From JBBEBE01 sp051746765 (GTDB lineage Bacteria; Bacteroidota; Rhodothermia; Balneolales; Balneolaceae), in assembly GCA_051746765.1 (NCBI GenBank), contig JBNJFK010000008.1, forward strand, positions 1-26,714: a DNA stretch of 26,714 bases, given 5' to 3'. How positions within the stretch are numbered: position 1 is the first letter of the stretch; each line of letters begins with the position of its first letter. Below are positions 1 through 7,412 of this stretch, in pieces. The notes beneath the pieces are model-generated. The model was not told where the DNA came from and searched no databases. It saw only the letters and a list, made by a program, of their open reading frames with translations. Position numbers and translations under genes: made by a program.

Positions 1-3000
1 TGCCTGTAGACCGGCCAGAGCCACTCCCGGCCGAGCTGTCGAACCAAAGTCTCGTCCAGAGGGGCGTTCCGCCCGACGAGCCCCTCCATGGCGCCCTCTG
101 CTCGTTCAGAGCTGTTATACCCGTCCCACGCCTCCCAGGCCGCTTTGAGCCCCACCAGGTCCGTCGCCTCATCCGGGTCTGCCCACTCCTCCGACTGGTC
201 GGGGGCCACCTTCTCCAGCCACTTCCAGGCGCTTTCGATCGGATACTCCGGGCGTCTCTCCAACTCCTGCTCCATTCGCTCGACCCAGCGTTCGAGCTCC
301 CGGCCGGGATCTGCGGGCGGGTGCATCCGCCAGATCTGCTCTTTCCCATTCTCTTCCAGAAAGGCCACCGTCCCCTCCTCTGGCTCCCCTTTTGCGTTCA
401 ACAGATGAAACAGGTAGCGAAGGTAGCTGGCTCGCAGGTGTTTCGACTTCGCGGAGGTGGTGTGCAGGTCGAGAAACCCCTCCTTCGAATAACTCTCGAC
501 ATCACCGGTTATCATCTTTTCCTGCAAAGTTTTGGAATATCTACTATACACTTTTTCAAGGGTGAATTTCCGCGCCTGGAGTCGCTCGATCATCCGGTCC
601 ACGGGGCCTGTCCACTGCGAGAGCTGATACGCCCCGTCCACCCCGTCCGGCAGCCAGCCCGAGGCGTGGATCATCGACTCGATCTGCTCCCGGGGCCACC
701 CCTGAATACACCGTTCCAACCACTGGGAGCGGATCTGGTAGCGGGTCAGAAAGTCCCCCTTGAAAAGGTCGGCCTCCCGCTCCTCCTCTTCCCGCAGCCG
801 GGCGCCCGTCCACGTCTGTATATACCAGTCCGTCGGGCTCTTGGCGAACGAGACCAGCTCCTGCAACTGGTACGCGGGCTTCTCCACACGCAGAGGACTT
901 CCCACATGCATCCCAGCCTGGTGGTTGAACATTTCGATCCGCAGGGCCACATCGCTCCAGATGCCCTCGTGCCCCGGTGTTCCCTCCCGAAACTGTGTGG
1001 CGGAGAATCCGTTGAGCCGCTCGTGCCGGATGATCTGCTCGTCCGGAGTGCCGGTGGCCCCGGAGACTGCCTCGATCCACTCGGTCAGGATCACCGAGGG
1101 TGGGAGCGCTTCGTCGTCTTTTCGAGAGCGGCCCACATAGCTGCAGTAGAGGCACTCCCCGGCCGCCAGGATCGCCTCCAGAAAGAGCGCCCGATCTTCC
1201 AATCGGTGATCCCGCTCCCCCGGCTGGTGATCCACACCCAGCAGATCTTCCGACCCGCTCTGGCCCGGTCGGGGATAAACCCCGTCATCGAGCCCCAAAA
1301 TGGCGATTACCCGGAACGGAATGGAGCGCATCGGCACCATCGAATGAAACTGGATCGTCTCGGCGTGGAGCGTCGTACCAACCGATCCGCGATCCAGCTC
1401 CTCGAGAAGACGTTCGCGCACGAGATCGAAACCGATCTCATCCGCCTCTGCGCCCGCCAGCTCTCCCTCTTCGCGGATCTGCTCGAGCATCTCGCGGATG
1501 GCCTGCTTCGCTCCACTCTCCCCCTCCGGTTCCGCCAGGGGTTCCAGGAGACTGCGGTCTATTAACTCCACCCAATCCCCCAGCGAGCGGCTCTGCAGAC
1601 TTGCGGCCCGCCACCGGTCCAGGCGACCCAGAAATTGCTGCAACCGCGCCCAGATCTCTCGCTGCTCCCGGCTCTCGATCCCGACAAAGGCCAGATCTCC
1701 ATCCACAAGGGTTCCCGGCTCGGTGGCCGACCACTGCCCGAGCCACCCCCGGTCCAGTGCTGCCTGCCAGCTCTTTCGAGTCTCCGGACCCAACCCCTCT
1801 TGCACCCAGTGGGCTTCATTTACGCCCCAGGCCACCCGGTTCTCCTTGAGCCAGCGGCGCACCTGCTGCAGATCCCGGGTCGAGAGTCCAAGCCAGGCTC
1901 GAACGGACTCCCGCTCAAGGAGTCCCGTGAGCTCGGGGAGCGTCAACCGGCTCTCCGGAACCTGGAGCAGTGCCCGAAAGGCCGCCTTGAGTCGCTCGCC
2001 CCCGCCCGAACGCGGGAGAAAGAGCGGGATCTCCGGTTTCCACTCCCGGTCGGAGGTGAAAACTGCCTCAATCGCCTGCCGGTAGCGGTCCGGATCCGGG
2101 GTCACAATGGCGATCTCGTCCGGCCGGAGATCCTCCATCTCGTCAAATTTCCGTAGCAATGCGTCGTGGAGCACTTCCAACTCCCGCAGGGGCGAGTGGC
2201 AGCTGTGCACCTCGACGGAATCGTCCGGTTCCAGGCCCGTCGGGAGCGGTTCGGCCCGTCGAATGCTCTCTTGAAGGGAGCGCAGCAGCACGGGTTCCTT
2301 CTCGCTATCGCCGCCGCCCGATGGCTCCTCCGACCCCAATGGCGTCCCGGAAAGATGGACCCGGCGGACCTCCACCGGCATCTCGCTGTCCAGCTCCCGG
2401 GCCATCGTCAGCTGCTCCATCCATTGCCTTCCCAGTTGCGTTAAAAGCGGGTTTTCCGGTCGAAGGTCCAAATTCAGACCCTCGGGGCTGGACCAGGCGT
2501 CGGGGCGCACCTGAAACCGCCAGACGGGCACCTTCCGGGCACGATGCCGAATCAACTGCTCGACGCTGCGGGGCAGCAGCCCCGGGTGAAAGAGGAAAAG
2601 CGGCCCCTCATCCTTGGAATCGTTCTCTCCCGACTCAGCCTTCCCTGGATCGTCCCCCCCGGTTTCCCCATCGTTGGATAGAAGCTCGGCCAACAGGTCC
2701 GGACGGGTGGTGTGGCTCCACTGAGGACTCTTCCTCTCCCATTCGCGTCGCAGCCGCTGCCACACCTTCCTCTGCCAGAGCTCGTCCCGCGAGCCGGTCA
2801 CCCGCTCGTTCCGATCCCAGGCGAGCAGCATCTCGGGGCGGTAGACCTGATAGCCATCCAAAAGGGAGACAATGCGGCGAGCCAAAAGCCAGATGGAGCG
2901 CGGATTCTCCCCGCGCGAGGCGATCCACCGGTCCAGCACGGGAACCTCTTTTCGAAAGGCGGAATCCTGCAGAATCCGGTAGAGAGTCCAGCTCATTGGC

Positions 3001-3266
3001 CCCGGATCGGACGGCAGCCGCTCGGGCAGATCGGGGTAAAGCTGTCGGGAGGCCTGCCAAACCCACTCGGAGGGCATCACCATCTGCAGATTGGCCACCA
3101 CCCCCACCGTGCGGGTCAGCTCCATGGAGAGCCAGCGGGAGACATCCCGGTTCGGAATGAGGATCGTCCGGGGGGTCAATGGGTCCGCCGGGGCCTCTTC
3201 GAGAAGCACGTGCCCCAGTCGATCGGCCAGAAGGCGAAGGGAGTGAGATGTATAGTCCGTGAGCAT
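1..3266 (-). CDS. recC: RecBCD (exodeoxyribonuclease V) gamma subunit RecC, 3' end cut by window edge
   Basis: RecC is the Chi-recognising scaffold of the RecBCD helicase-nuclease, which processes double-strand breaks for homologous recombination in the cytoplasm. The frame is open for 1088 codons from ATG 3266 to the left edge, with no internal stop in the stretches I translated. Family signatures: near the N-terminus a segment ending VVANLQMVMPSEWVW matches E. coli RecC (IAANIDFPLPASFIW). HSPLRELEVLHD follows at about residues 350-370, and MRSIPFRVIAILGLDDGVYPR-like sequence at about 644-667 (E. coli MRSIPFKVVCLLGMNDGVYPR). A later SRYQI-like segment (LTRYQIRSQWLE) belongs to the C-terminal inactive nuclease-like fold. 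E. coli RecC is about 1120 residues, so little is missing. recB and recD are expected to the left but cannot be seen. No clear Shine-Dalgarno precedes the ATG. The gene is visibly GC-richer than the fab region. Confidence 0.93.
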   Translation of the reverse strand, partial: MLTDYTSHSLRLLADRLGHVLLEEAPADPLTPRTILIPNRDVSRWLSMELTRTVGVVANLQMVMPSEWVWQASRQLYPDLPERLPSDPGPMSWTLYRILQDSAFRKEVPVLDRWIASRGENPRSIWLLARRIVSLLDGYQVYRPEMLLAWDRNERVTGSRDELWQRKVWQRLRREWERKSPQWSHTTRPDLLAELLSNDGETGGDDPGKAESGENDSKDEGPLFLFHPGLLPRSVEQLIRHRARKVPVWRFQVRPDAWSSPEGLNLDLRPENPLLTQLGRQWMEQLTMARELDSEMPVEVRRVHLSGTPLGSEEPSGGGDSEKEPVLLRSLQESIRRAEPLPTGLEPDDSVEVHSCHSPLRELEVLHDALLRKFDEMEDLRPDEIAIVTPDPDRYRQAIEAVFTSDREWKPEIPLFLPRSGGGERLKAAFRALLQVPESRLTLPELTGLLERESVRAWLGLSTRDLQQVRRWLKENRVAWGVNEAHWVQEGLGPETRKSWQAALDRGWLGQWSATEPGTLVDGDLAFVGIESREQREIWARLQQFLGRLDRWRAASLQSRSLGDWVELIDRSLLEPLAEPEGESGAKQAIREMLEQIREEGELAGAEADEIGFDLVRERLLEELDRGSVGTTLHAETIQFHSMVPMRSIPFRVIAILGLDDGVYPRPGQSGSEDLLGVDHQPGERDHRLEDRALFLEAILAAGECLYCSYVGRSRKDDEALPPSVILTEWIEAVSGATGTPDEQIIRHERLNGFSATQFREGTPGHEGIWSDVALRIEMFNHQAGMHVGSPLRVEKPAYQLQELVSFAKSPTDWYIQTWTGARLREEEEREADLFKGDFLTRYQIRSQWLERCIQGWPREQIESMIHASGWLPDGVDGAYQLSQWTGPVDRMIERLQARKFTLEKVYSRYSKTLQEKMITGDVESYSKEGFLDLHTTSAKSKHLRASYLRYLFHLLNAKGEPEEGTVAFLEENGKEQIWRMHPPADPGRELERWVERMEQELERRPEYPIESAWKWLEKVAPDQSEEWADPDEATDLVGLKAAWEAWDGYNSSERAEGAMEGLVGRNAPLDETLVRQLGREWLWPVYR

Positions 3267-3298
3267 GGCGACCCGTTCGTGATCAATGAGAGATGGAA

Positions 3299-3348
3299 TG
3301 TCACTGTCTCTCAGCAATATCGCAACGACGAGTGACACCTACTGTCAC
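3299..3348. promoter_or_regulatory. Inverted repeat with three TGTCAC half-sites upstream of recC
   Basis: Between the divergent recC and thioesterase genes, GTGACA (3332-3337) and TGTCAC (3343-3348) form a perfect 6-bp inverted repeat with a 5-bp spacer. A further TGTCAC lies at 3299-3304, 44 bp from the matching half-site, about four helical turns. The site is 33-85 bases upstream of the recC start, where an operator would sit. It matches no operator I can name. The rest of 3267-3489 holds no gene I can support and no clear promoter; TATCTTG at 3379-3385 is only a weak -7-like candidate. Confidence 0.3.
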
Positions 3349-3420
3349 CCCTGCATCCAAGACCATCCAATTTTTTTCTATCTTGTTGACCCGACGAGGA
3401 TATCGAACATCCATCGCTTC

Positions 3421-3433
3421 CGGTTCAACCCGA
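3421..3433 (+). repeat. Copy 1 of a dispersed 13-mer (CGGTTCAACCCGA)
   Basis: An exact 13-mer also present at 6898-6910 and 21760-21772, all on the plus strand. This copy is intergenic, 57 bases before the thioesterase start. It shares one extra base on the right (T) with the 21760 copy. Confidence 0.5.
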
Positions 3434-3489
3434 TCCACACCGATCGGTCCGTTCGTTGCCGGGAAGCCGCACTCAACCGAGCACCTCCC

Positions 3490-3894
3490 ATGAAATTTCA
3501 TACGCGAAAGCTGATCAAGCCTCAGGACATGAACCCCTTTGGAACGCTCTTCGGCGGGATTCTTCTCGCCTGGATCGACGAGGAGGCGGCCGTCTTTGTG
3601 AGCTGTCAACTCCGCAAGCAGCGGATCGTCACCAAATACATGTCTGAAATCGACTTTGTCCACTCGGCCAACCTCGGGGACATTATCGAGATCGGGTTGG
3701 AGACCGTCGCCGTCGGAAAATCCTCGATCACCCTCCGCTGCGAAGTGCGGCAGAAGTTCAGCCACAAGGTGATCATCCGCATCGAGAAGATCGTCTTTGT
3801 TCATGTAGACGATGAGGGAAACCCGGTTCCACACGGGGTCACCGCCGAAGATGTGAAGAGACGACTTGACGAATCCGAAACCGACAACCCATGA
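3490..3894 (+). CDS. YciA-like hotdog-fold acyl-CoA thioesterase
   Basis: A predicted hydrolase of acyl-CoA thioesters in the cytoplasm, 134 residues, the usual size of a single hotdog domain. Near the N-terminus NPFGTLFGGILLAWIDEEAA matches the YciA/BFIT-type motif (N-x-x-G-x-xFGG with a following D), which holds the helix dipole and acidic residue used for catalysis. A region around SEIDFVHSANLGDIIEI matches the conserved second half of the fold. The frame is open upstream to an ATG at 3286, but the extra 68 residues look like translated intergenic DNA, so I chose ATG 3490 (MKFHTRKLIKPQDMNPFG). The stop overlaps the next gene's start by four bases (ATGA), implying translational coupling. 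Substrate chain length cannot be told from sequence. Confidence 0.85.
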   Translation: MKFHTRKLIKPQDMNPFGTLFGGILLAWIDEEAAVFVSCQLRKQRIVTKYMSEIDFVHSANLGDIIEIGLETVAVGKSSITLRCEVRQKFSHKVIIRIEKIVFVHVDDEGNPVPHGVTAEDVKRRLDESETDNP

Positions 3895-4229
3895 TTCAGA
3901 TCGAAACCATTCGCTCCCTGCTGATGGGACAAGACGAATTCATTGAAGAGTTTGCCACGGCGTCGATCGACTCTTTCGGCGAGTTTGCCGATCAGCTCAA
4001 GATTCACCTTCCGGCCCGCAACACCGACGCGTTCCGGCGTGCCGGGCACAAAATAAAGCCGGTCGCCCAGATGCTGGAGCAGGAGGACCTTCTGAATGCG
4101 TACGAGGAGGCCAAGGATCGCCTGAGAAGCGAGGCAACCGATGAAGAGGTTCAGGACTCCGTCGAGACCCTCGCGTCGCACTGCGAGGAGATTCAGACGC
4201 AGTTTCGCTCCATCATCGTCTCTCTCTGA
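3891..4229 (+). CDS. Small Hpt-like (histidine phosphotransfer-like) helical protein
   Basis: 112 residues, predicted all-helical and soluble. The core, FRRAGHKIKPVAQMLEQEDL (about residues 48-67), resembles the Hpt signature in which a phospho-accepting His is followed by x-(L/I)-K-G. Here His53 and Lys56 are kept, while the following Gly is Pro57. Helices before (EFIEEFATASIDSFGEFADQ) and after (YEEAKDRLRSEATDEEVQDS) fit a four-helix bundle. Hpt domains relay phosphate between histidine kinases and response regulators, but no kinase or receiver gene lies in the window. The start overlaps the thioesterase stop (ATGA), so the two are probably made together. The Hpt assignment is by motif and helix pattern only. 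It could be a diverged or inactive Hpt fold, or a different helical bundle. Confidence 0.6.
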   Translation: MIQIETIRSLLMGQDEFIEEFATASIDSFGEFADQLKIHLPARNTDAFRRAGHKIKPVAQMLEQEDLLNAYEEAKDRLRSEATDEEVQDSVETLASHCEEIQTQFRSIIVSL

Positions 4230-4279
4230 CCCGCGCAGGCGCCCGGCGACTCTGCCGTACGCCCCCCTCCCGTCCATAC

Positions 4280-5359
4280 CTATTCGAACAGCTCGAACGA
4301 GTGGCTTGGCTCCATCGCCAGGACGCTCTCGGCCATGAGATCGATCAGATGCTCGAGATCCTCCGTGGAGGCCGTCTCCACGGGGGAGTGCATGTAGCGC
4401 TGCGGCAGAGAGATCAGTGCGCTCGGAATCCCGGTCCGCTGGTAGAAGATGCTGTCGGTATCGGTTCCGCTCCGGTAGCTGGTCGCCTCGTGCTGGATCG
4501 GGATCTTTTTCTTTCTGGAAACCTCTTCCACATGGGCCACCACCTTCGGATGGTTGGCGCCGCCGTGTTGAACCGAGGGGCCCTCCCCGAGTTTGACCAG
4601 CCCGTGCTCCTTGGCGTCAATTCCGGGAATATCGGTCGCATGCGTCACATCGGTGACAAGCGCCACATCCGGCTGATGGCGGTAGCTCATCATGCGGGCG
4701 CCAAAACCGCCCACCTCCTCTTGCACCGAGTTGAGCGCAATCACATTGACCTTCAGTTTCGATCGATCTTTGGCCAGTCGGTCCATGACGCGGGCGATGG
4801 CGTACCCCCCGACCCGGTTGTCGAGCGCCCGCCCGGTCATTCGCGTCTCCGAAAGCCACTCCAATCCCTGATCCCAGACGGCCGGATCACCCACCTGGAC
4901 CCGCTCGAGCGCCTCGTCACGAGAGGAGGCACCGATATCCACATAGATCTCCTTCCAGGCCGGCTCTTTTCCGCCTCCGTTTTTCTTGTCCTGCAGGTGG
5001 ATGGCGGTATGGCCCGTGACTCCCTGGACCACTCCCTTTCGCCCATGAATGGTGATCGATCGGGCCCGGGCGATGGTCGAGTCGCTCCCGCCCAGCCGGT
5101 TCAGATAGACATAGCCATCCTCGCTGATGAATTGCACCACCATGCCGATTTCGTCGCAGTGCGCCTCGAGCATCACCGTCATCACGTCGTTGCTGGTCTT
5201 CAGGTGGGCGGCGGCAGACCCGTAGCTGTCGGCCTCCACCCGATCGGCAATCCCCTTCAACTGCTCCATCCAGACCTTCTGGCCGGACACTTCGCGCCCA
5301 ACCGGACTGGGGGTTTCGATGAGGCGTTTCAAAAAGGCGTATCTCTTGTCGTTCTTCAT
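4280..5359 (-). CDS. M42 family metallo-aminopeptidase (glutamyl aminopeptidase/TET type)
   Basis: A cytoplasmic di-metal aminopeptidase that trims peptides, of the family forming tetrahedral dodecamers. From ATG 5359 it has 359 residues, typical for M42. The expected metal and catalytic residues are present in order: His67 in EAHCDEIG (with Asp69), Asp180 in GRALDNRVGG, the Glu pair 214-215 in QEEVGGFG, Asp237 in VTDVTH, and His324 in RYMHSPVE. The frame extends to a TTG at 5404, but the ATG start (MKNDKRYAFLK) gives the normal N-terminus. It is convergent with the Hpt-like gene (50-base gap without a clear hairpin) and divergent from the HD gene (169 bases apart). M42 proteins were also called endoglucanases in older annotation; peptidase is the better call. 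Confidence 0.92.
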   Translation of the reverse strand: MKNDKRYAFLKRLIETPSPVGREVSGQKVWMEQLKGIADRVEADSYGSAAAHLKTSNDVMTVMLEAHCDEIGMVVQFISEDGYVYLNRLGGSDSTIARARSITIHGRKGVVQGVTGHTAIHLQDKKNGGGKEPAWKEIYVDIGASSRDEALERVQVGDPAVWDQGLEWLSETRMTGRALDNRVGGYAIARVMDRLAKDRSKLKVNVIALNSVQEEVGGFGARMMSYRHQPDVALVTDVTHATDIPGIDAKEHGLVKLGEGPSVQHGGANHPKVVAHVEEVSRKKKIPIQHEATSYRSGTDTDSIFYQRTGIPSALISLPQRYMHSPVETASTEDLEHLIDLMAESVLAMEPSHSFELFE

Positions 5360-5528
5360 GTATGCGACGTATGATTCATTTGAATAGTTCCAGCTGGCGA
5401 CCAAGATACAAAAGCTCCGGAATCAATGGGAGCTCCCTCCGTCCTTCCGAATCGAAATGTGTATATTGCACCCGGCCATCTGCTGGCGGAGATTCCTCCC
5501 GGGCCGAACCGACTCATTCAAAACGAGC

Positions 5529-6803
5529 ATGGACAGAAGTCAACAGTACAAGATATTCAACGACCCCGTCCACGGGTTCATCACCATTCCGAAAGGGATC
5601 CTTCTCAAACTGATCGACCACCCCTGGGTTCAACGTCTTCGGCGGATCCGTCAGCTCGGGCTGGGCTACCTCGTCTTTCCCGCCGCCGAACACTCCCGGT
5701 TCTCGCACGCCATCGGCGCTCTCGAGCTCGGACAACGCGTCCTGAAGAACCTGAAGGAGAAGAACACCACCATTGGCGAAGCCGAAGTGGAAGCCACGCT
5801 GATCGCCATCCTGCTTCACGATGTGGGCCACGGACCCCTCTCCCATACGCTGGAGCACGACCTGATCGAGGATTTCAACCACGAGATGATGACCCTGGCC
5901 ATCATGAAGGATCTGAACAAGACCTTTGACGGTGAGCTGGAGATGGCGATCGACATCTTCAACGATCAGCATCCGAAGCGGTTTCTTCACCAGCTGATCT
6001 CCTCACAGCTCGACATGGACCGGCTCGACTACCTGAAACGCGACAGTTTCTTCACCGGCGTATCCGAGGGAGCGGTCGGGATCCACCGAATTCTGAAAAC
6101 GATGCGGGTCTTCAAGGGGAACGTCGTGATCGAGAAGAAGGGAATCTACGCCGTCGAGAACTACATCCTCTCCCGGCGGCTCATGTACATGCAGGTCTAT
6201 CTACACAAAACCGTTCTGTCGGCCGACGTGCTGCTCCGAATGATCTTTCGGCGCGTCTCCTGGCTCTCGGACCGGGGAGACTCGCTCTCCCACCCGTCCG
6301 AAGCGCTCCGGTTCTTTCTGGAGAACCGACCCTCGGCCAAAAAAAGCATCACGCCGGAAGTTCTCTCTCTCTACACGCAACTCGATGATCACGACGTCTA
6401 CCTGAGCATCAAGTACTGGGCGCGCTCCAAGGATGCCGTGCTGGCCGATCTCTGCCAACGCTTTTTGAATCGCTCTCTCTTCCGAACGACGTTCACGCGC
6501 AAGAAGACCACGAAAGCGCAGCGCGGGGAACTCCTCGAGATGACCCGCACTGCTTTACGTCGTGCAGGCCTGCCGTACGACGAGGAGTCCGCCTCCTACT
6601 ATCTTGCCTTCGACCAGAGCTACAGTGAGGCGTACAAATACGAGAACGAAGGGATCTGGATTCTGGACGAGAAGGAGCGCGCTGTGGAGTTCTCGCGGGC
6701 CGCCGATACCAAAAACGTGATCGCGCTCACGCAGCCGGTCGTCAAGCCCTACCTGGTCCACCTTAAAGAGATCGATCCCGAACCTGTGTTGGGCAATCCC
6801 TGA
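5529..6803 (+). CDS. HD-domain phosphohydrolase, SAMHD1/dGTPase-like
   Basis: A 424-residue protein of the HD superfamily branch that includes SAMHD1 and bacterial dNTP triphosphohydrolases; the likely reaction is dNTP to deoxynucleoside plus triphosphate. The metal site is intact: His60 in SRFSHAIGALELG, His97-Asp98 in LLHDVGHGPLSHTLEH, and the closing Asp in LDMDRLDYLKRD (about 162-172). The opening KIFNDPVHGFITIP (about 8-21) is typical of this family. ATG 5529 is chosen because the conserved N-terminus follows at once; the open frame upstream to 5457 adds 24 unconserved residues. It ends convergently toward folA. In a window that also holds thyA, folA and a deoxynucleoside kinase, a dNTP pool role is plausible, but substrate and allosteric control are not shown by the sequence. 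Confidence 0.85.
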   Translation: MDRSQQYKIFNDPVHGFITIPKGILLKLIDHPWVQRLRRIRQLGLGYLVFPAAEHSRFSHAIGALELGQRVLKNLKEKNTTIGEAEVEATLIAILLHDVGHGPLSHTLEHDLIEDFNHEMMTLAIMKDLNKTFDGELEMAIDIFNDQHPKRFLHQLISSQLDMDRLDYLKRDSFFTGVSEGAVGIHRILKTMRVFKGNVVIEKKGIYAVENYILSRRLMYMQVYLHKTVLSADVLLRMIFRRVSWLSDRGDSLSHPSEALRFFLENRPSAKKSITPEVLSLYTQLDDHDVYLSIKYWARSKDAVLADLCQRFLNRSLFRTTFTRKKTTKAQRGELLEMTRTALRRAGLPYDEESASYYLAFDQSYSEAYKYENEGIWILDEKERAVEFSRAADTKNVIALTQPVVKPYLVHLKEIDPEPVLGNP

Positions 6804-6820
6804 GAGGTCGTTACAGGGGG

Positions 6821-6918
6821 TCGGACAGCGTTCCGGATCGAATCGGGCAGTGTTGCGAAACGGTTCGGCCCGAAGCGGATCGGGCGCTGTTCCGGAGCGG
6901 TTCAACCCGAAAAAACGG
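6821..6918. repeat. Degenerate tandem repeat of about 37 bp between convergent genes
   Basis: Two full units and one partial unit lie head to tail: 6821-6842 (22 bp, truncated), 6843-6879 (37 bp) and 6880-6918 (39 bp). Each opens with TCGGRC, followed by a GTT(C/G)CG core. The two long units share CGGTTC followed by CCCGAA. The middle unit contains the dyad TTCGGCCCGAA, and the last contains CCCG-A6-CGGG. It fills most of the 126-base gap between the HD hydrolase stop and the folA stop, where a bidirectional terminator would be expected. No protein-coding reading is convincing. Confidence 0.6.
6898..6910 (+). repeat. Copy 2 of a dispersed 13-mer (CGGTTCAACCCGA)
   Basis: This copy lies inside the last unit of the tandem repeat. 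It shares one extra base on the left (G) with the copy at 21760-21772. Confidence 0.5.
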
Positions 6919-6929
6919 GGGGTCACCGG

Positions 6930-7412
6930 CTACCGGCGGATTCGGTCGTATCGGACAAAGGAGAGCTCCTCGTGATCCTCGCGTGACACTTCGCGCCAAT
7001 CGGTTCCAATTCGATCGCGATACTCCGGAAAGTAGGTATCCCCGTGGTACGTCTTGTGGATCTCCGTGATCCAGAGCTCATCGGCCTGGTCCAGCAGTTG
7101 CGCGTAGATCTCACCGCCACCGATCACAAACACCCGCTCTTCGTCGGAAAGCAGTTCGAGCGCGTCCGGAATGGACCGGCACACCTCGATCGAGTGACCG
7201 GGCCAATTCGCGGTTCGGGAGAGCACGACATTTCGCCGGTTCGGGAGCGGTTTCTCGCCCACCTCCTCATAGACCCCACGGCCCATGAGCACCGGATGCC
7301 CGCTTGTCACCCGTTTGAAATAGAGCAGATCTTCCCGGTAGTGCCACGGCATCTCCCCGTTGACGCCGATGTGCAGCTTCGGATCGTGGGCCGCGATCAT
7401 CGCCAGAATCAA
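6930..7412 (-). CDS. folA: Dihydrofolate reductase
   Basis: Reduces dihydrofolate to tetrahydrofolate with NADPH, regenerating the folate that ThyA oxidises. It has 160 residues, the normal size for bacterial DHFR. Visible family marks are the N-terminal strand ILAMIAAHD, the Met20-loop segment with MPWHYREDLLYFKR (Asp28 is the substrate-protonating acid), HPVLMGRGVYE, NRRNVVLSR, and the NADPH-binding VFVIGGGEIYAQLL. I chose TTG 7412 as the start. It overlaps the thyA stop as TTGA and gives the usual MxLxxIAA beginning, whereas the in-frame ATG at 7400 would remove most of the first strand. The gene is translated downstream of thyA and ends convergently against the HD gene. Confidence 0.94.
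   Translation of the reverse strand: MILAMIAAHDPKLHIGVNGEMPWHYREDLLYFKRVTSGHPVLMGRGVYEEVGEKPLPNRRNVVLSRTANWPGHSIEVCRSIPDALELLSDEERVFVIGGGEIYAQLLDQADELWITEIHKTYHGDTYFPEYRDRIGTDWREVSREDHEELSFVRYDRIRR

Noticed and set aside
321..1565. Long plus-strand open frame of 414 codons, with others at 2159-3160, opposite recC
   Set aside because: They lie antisense to a clear RecC reading frame, show no family motifs, and are a by-product of GC-rich coding sequence.
3421..3433. The 13-mer as a tRNA T-arm fragment or att site
   Set aside because: GGTTCAA resembles a T-loop, but the flanks do not form the 5-bp T-stem at any of the three copies, and no integrase is present.
4301..5374. Plus-strand open frame of 357 codons opposite the M42 peptidase
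   Set aside because: The minus strand carries all M42 metal ligands in order; the plus reading has no recognisable features.
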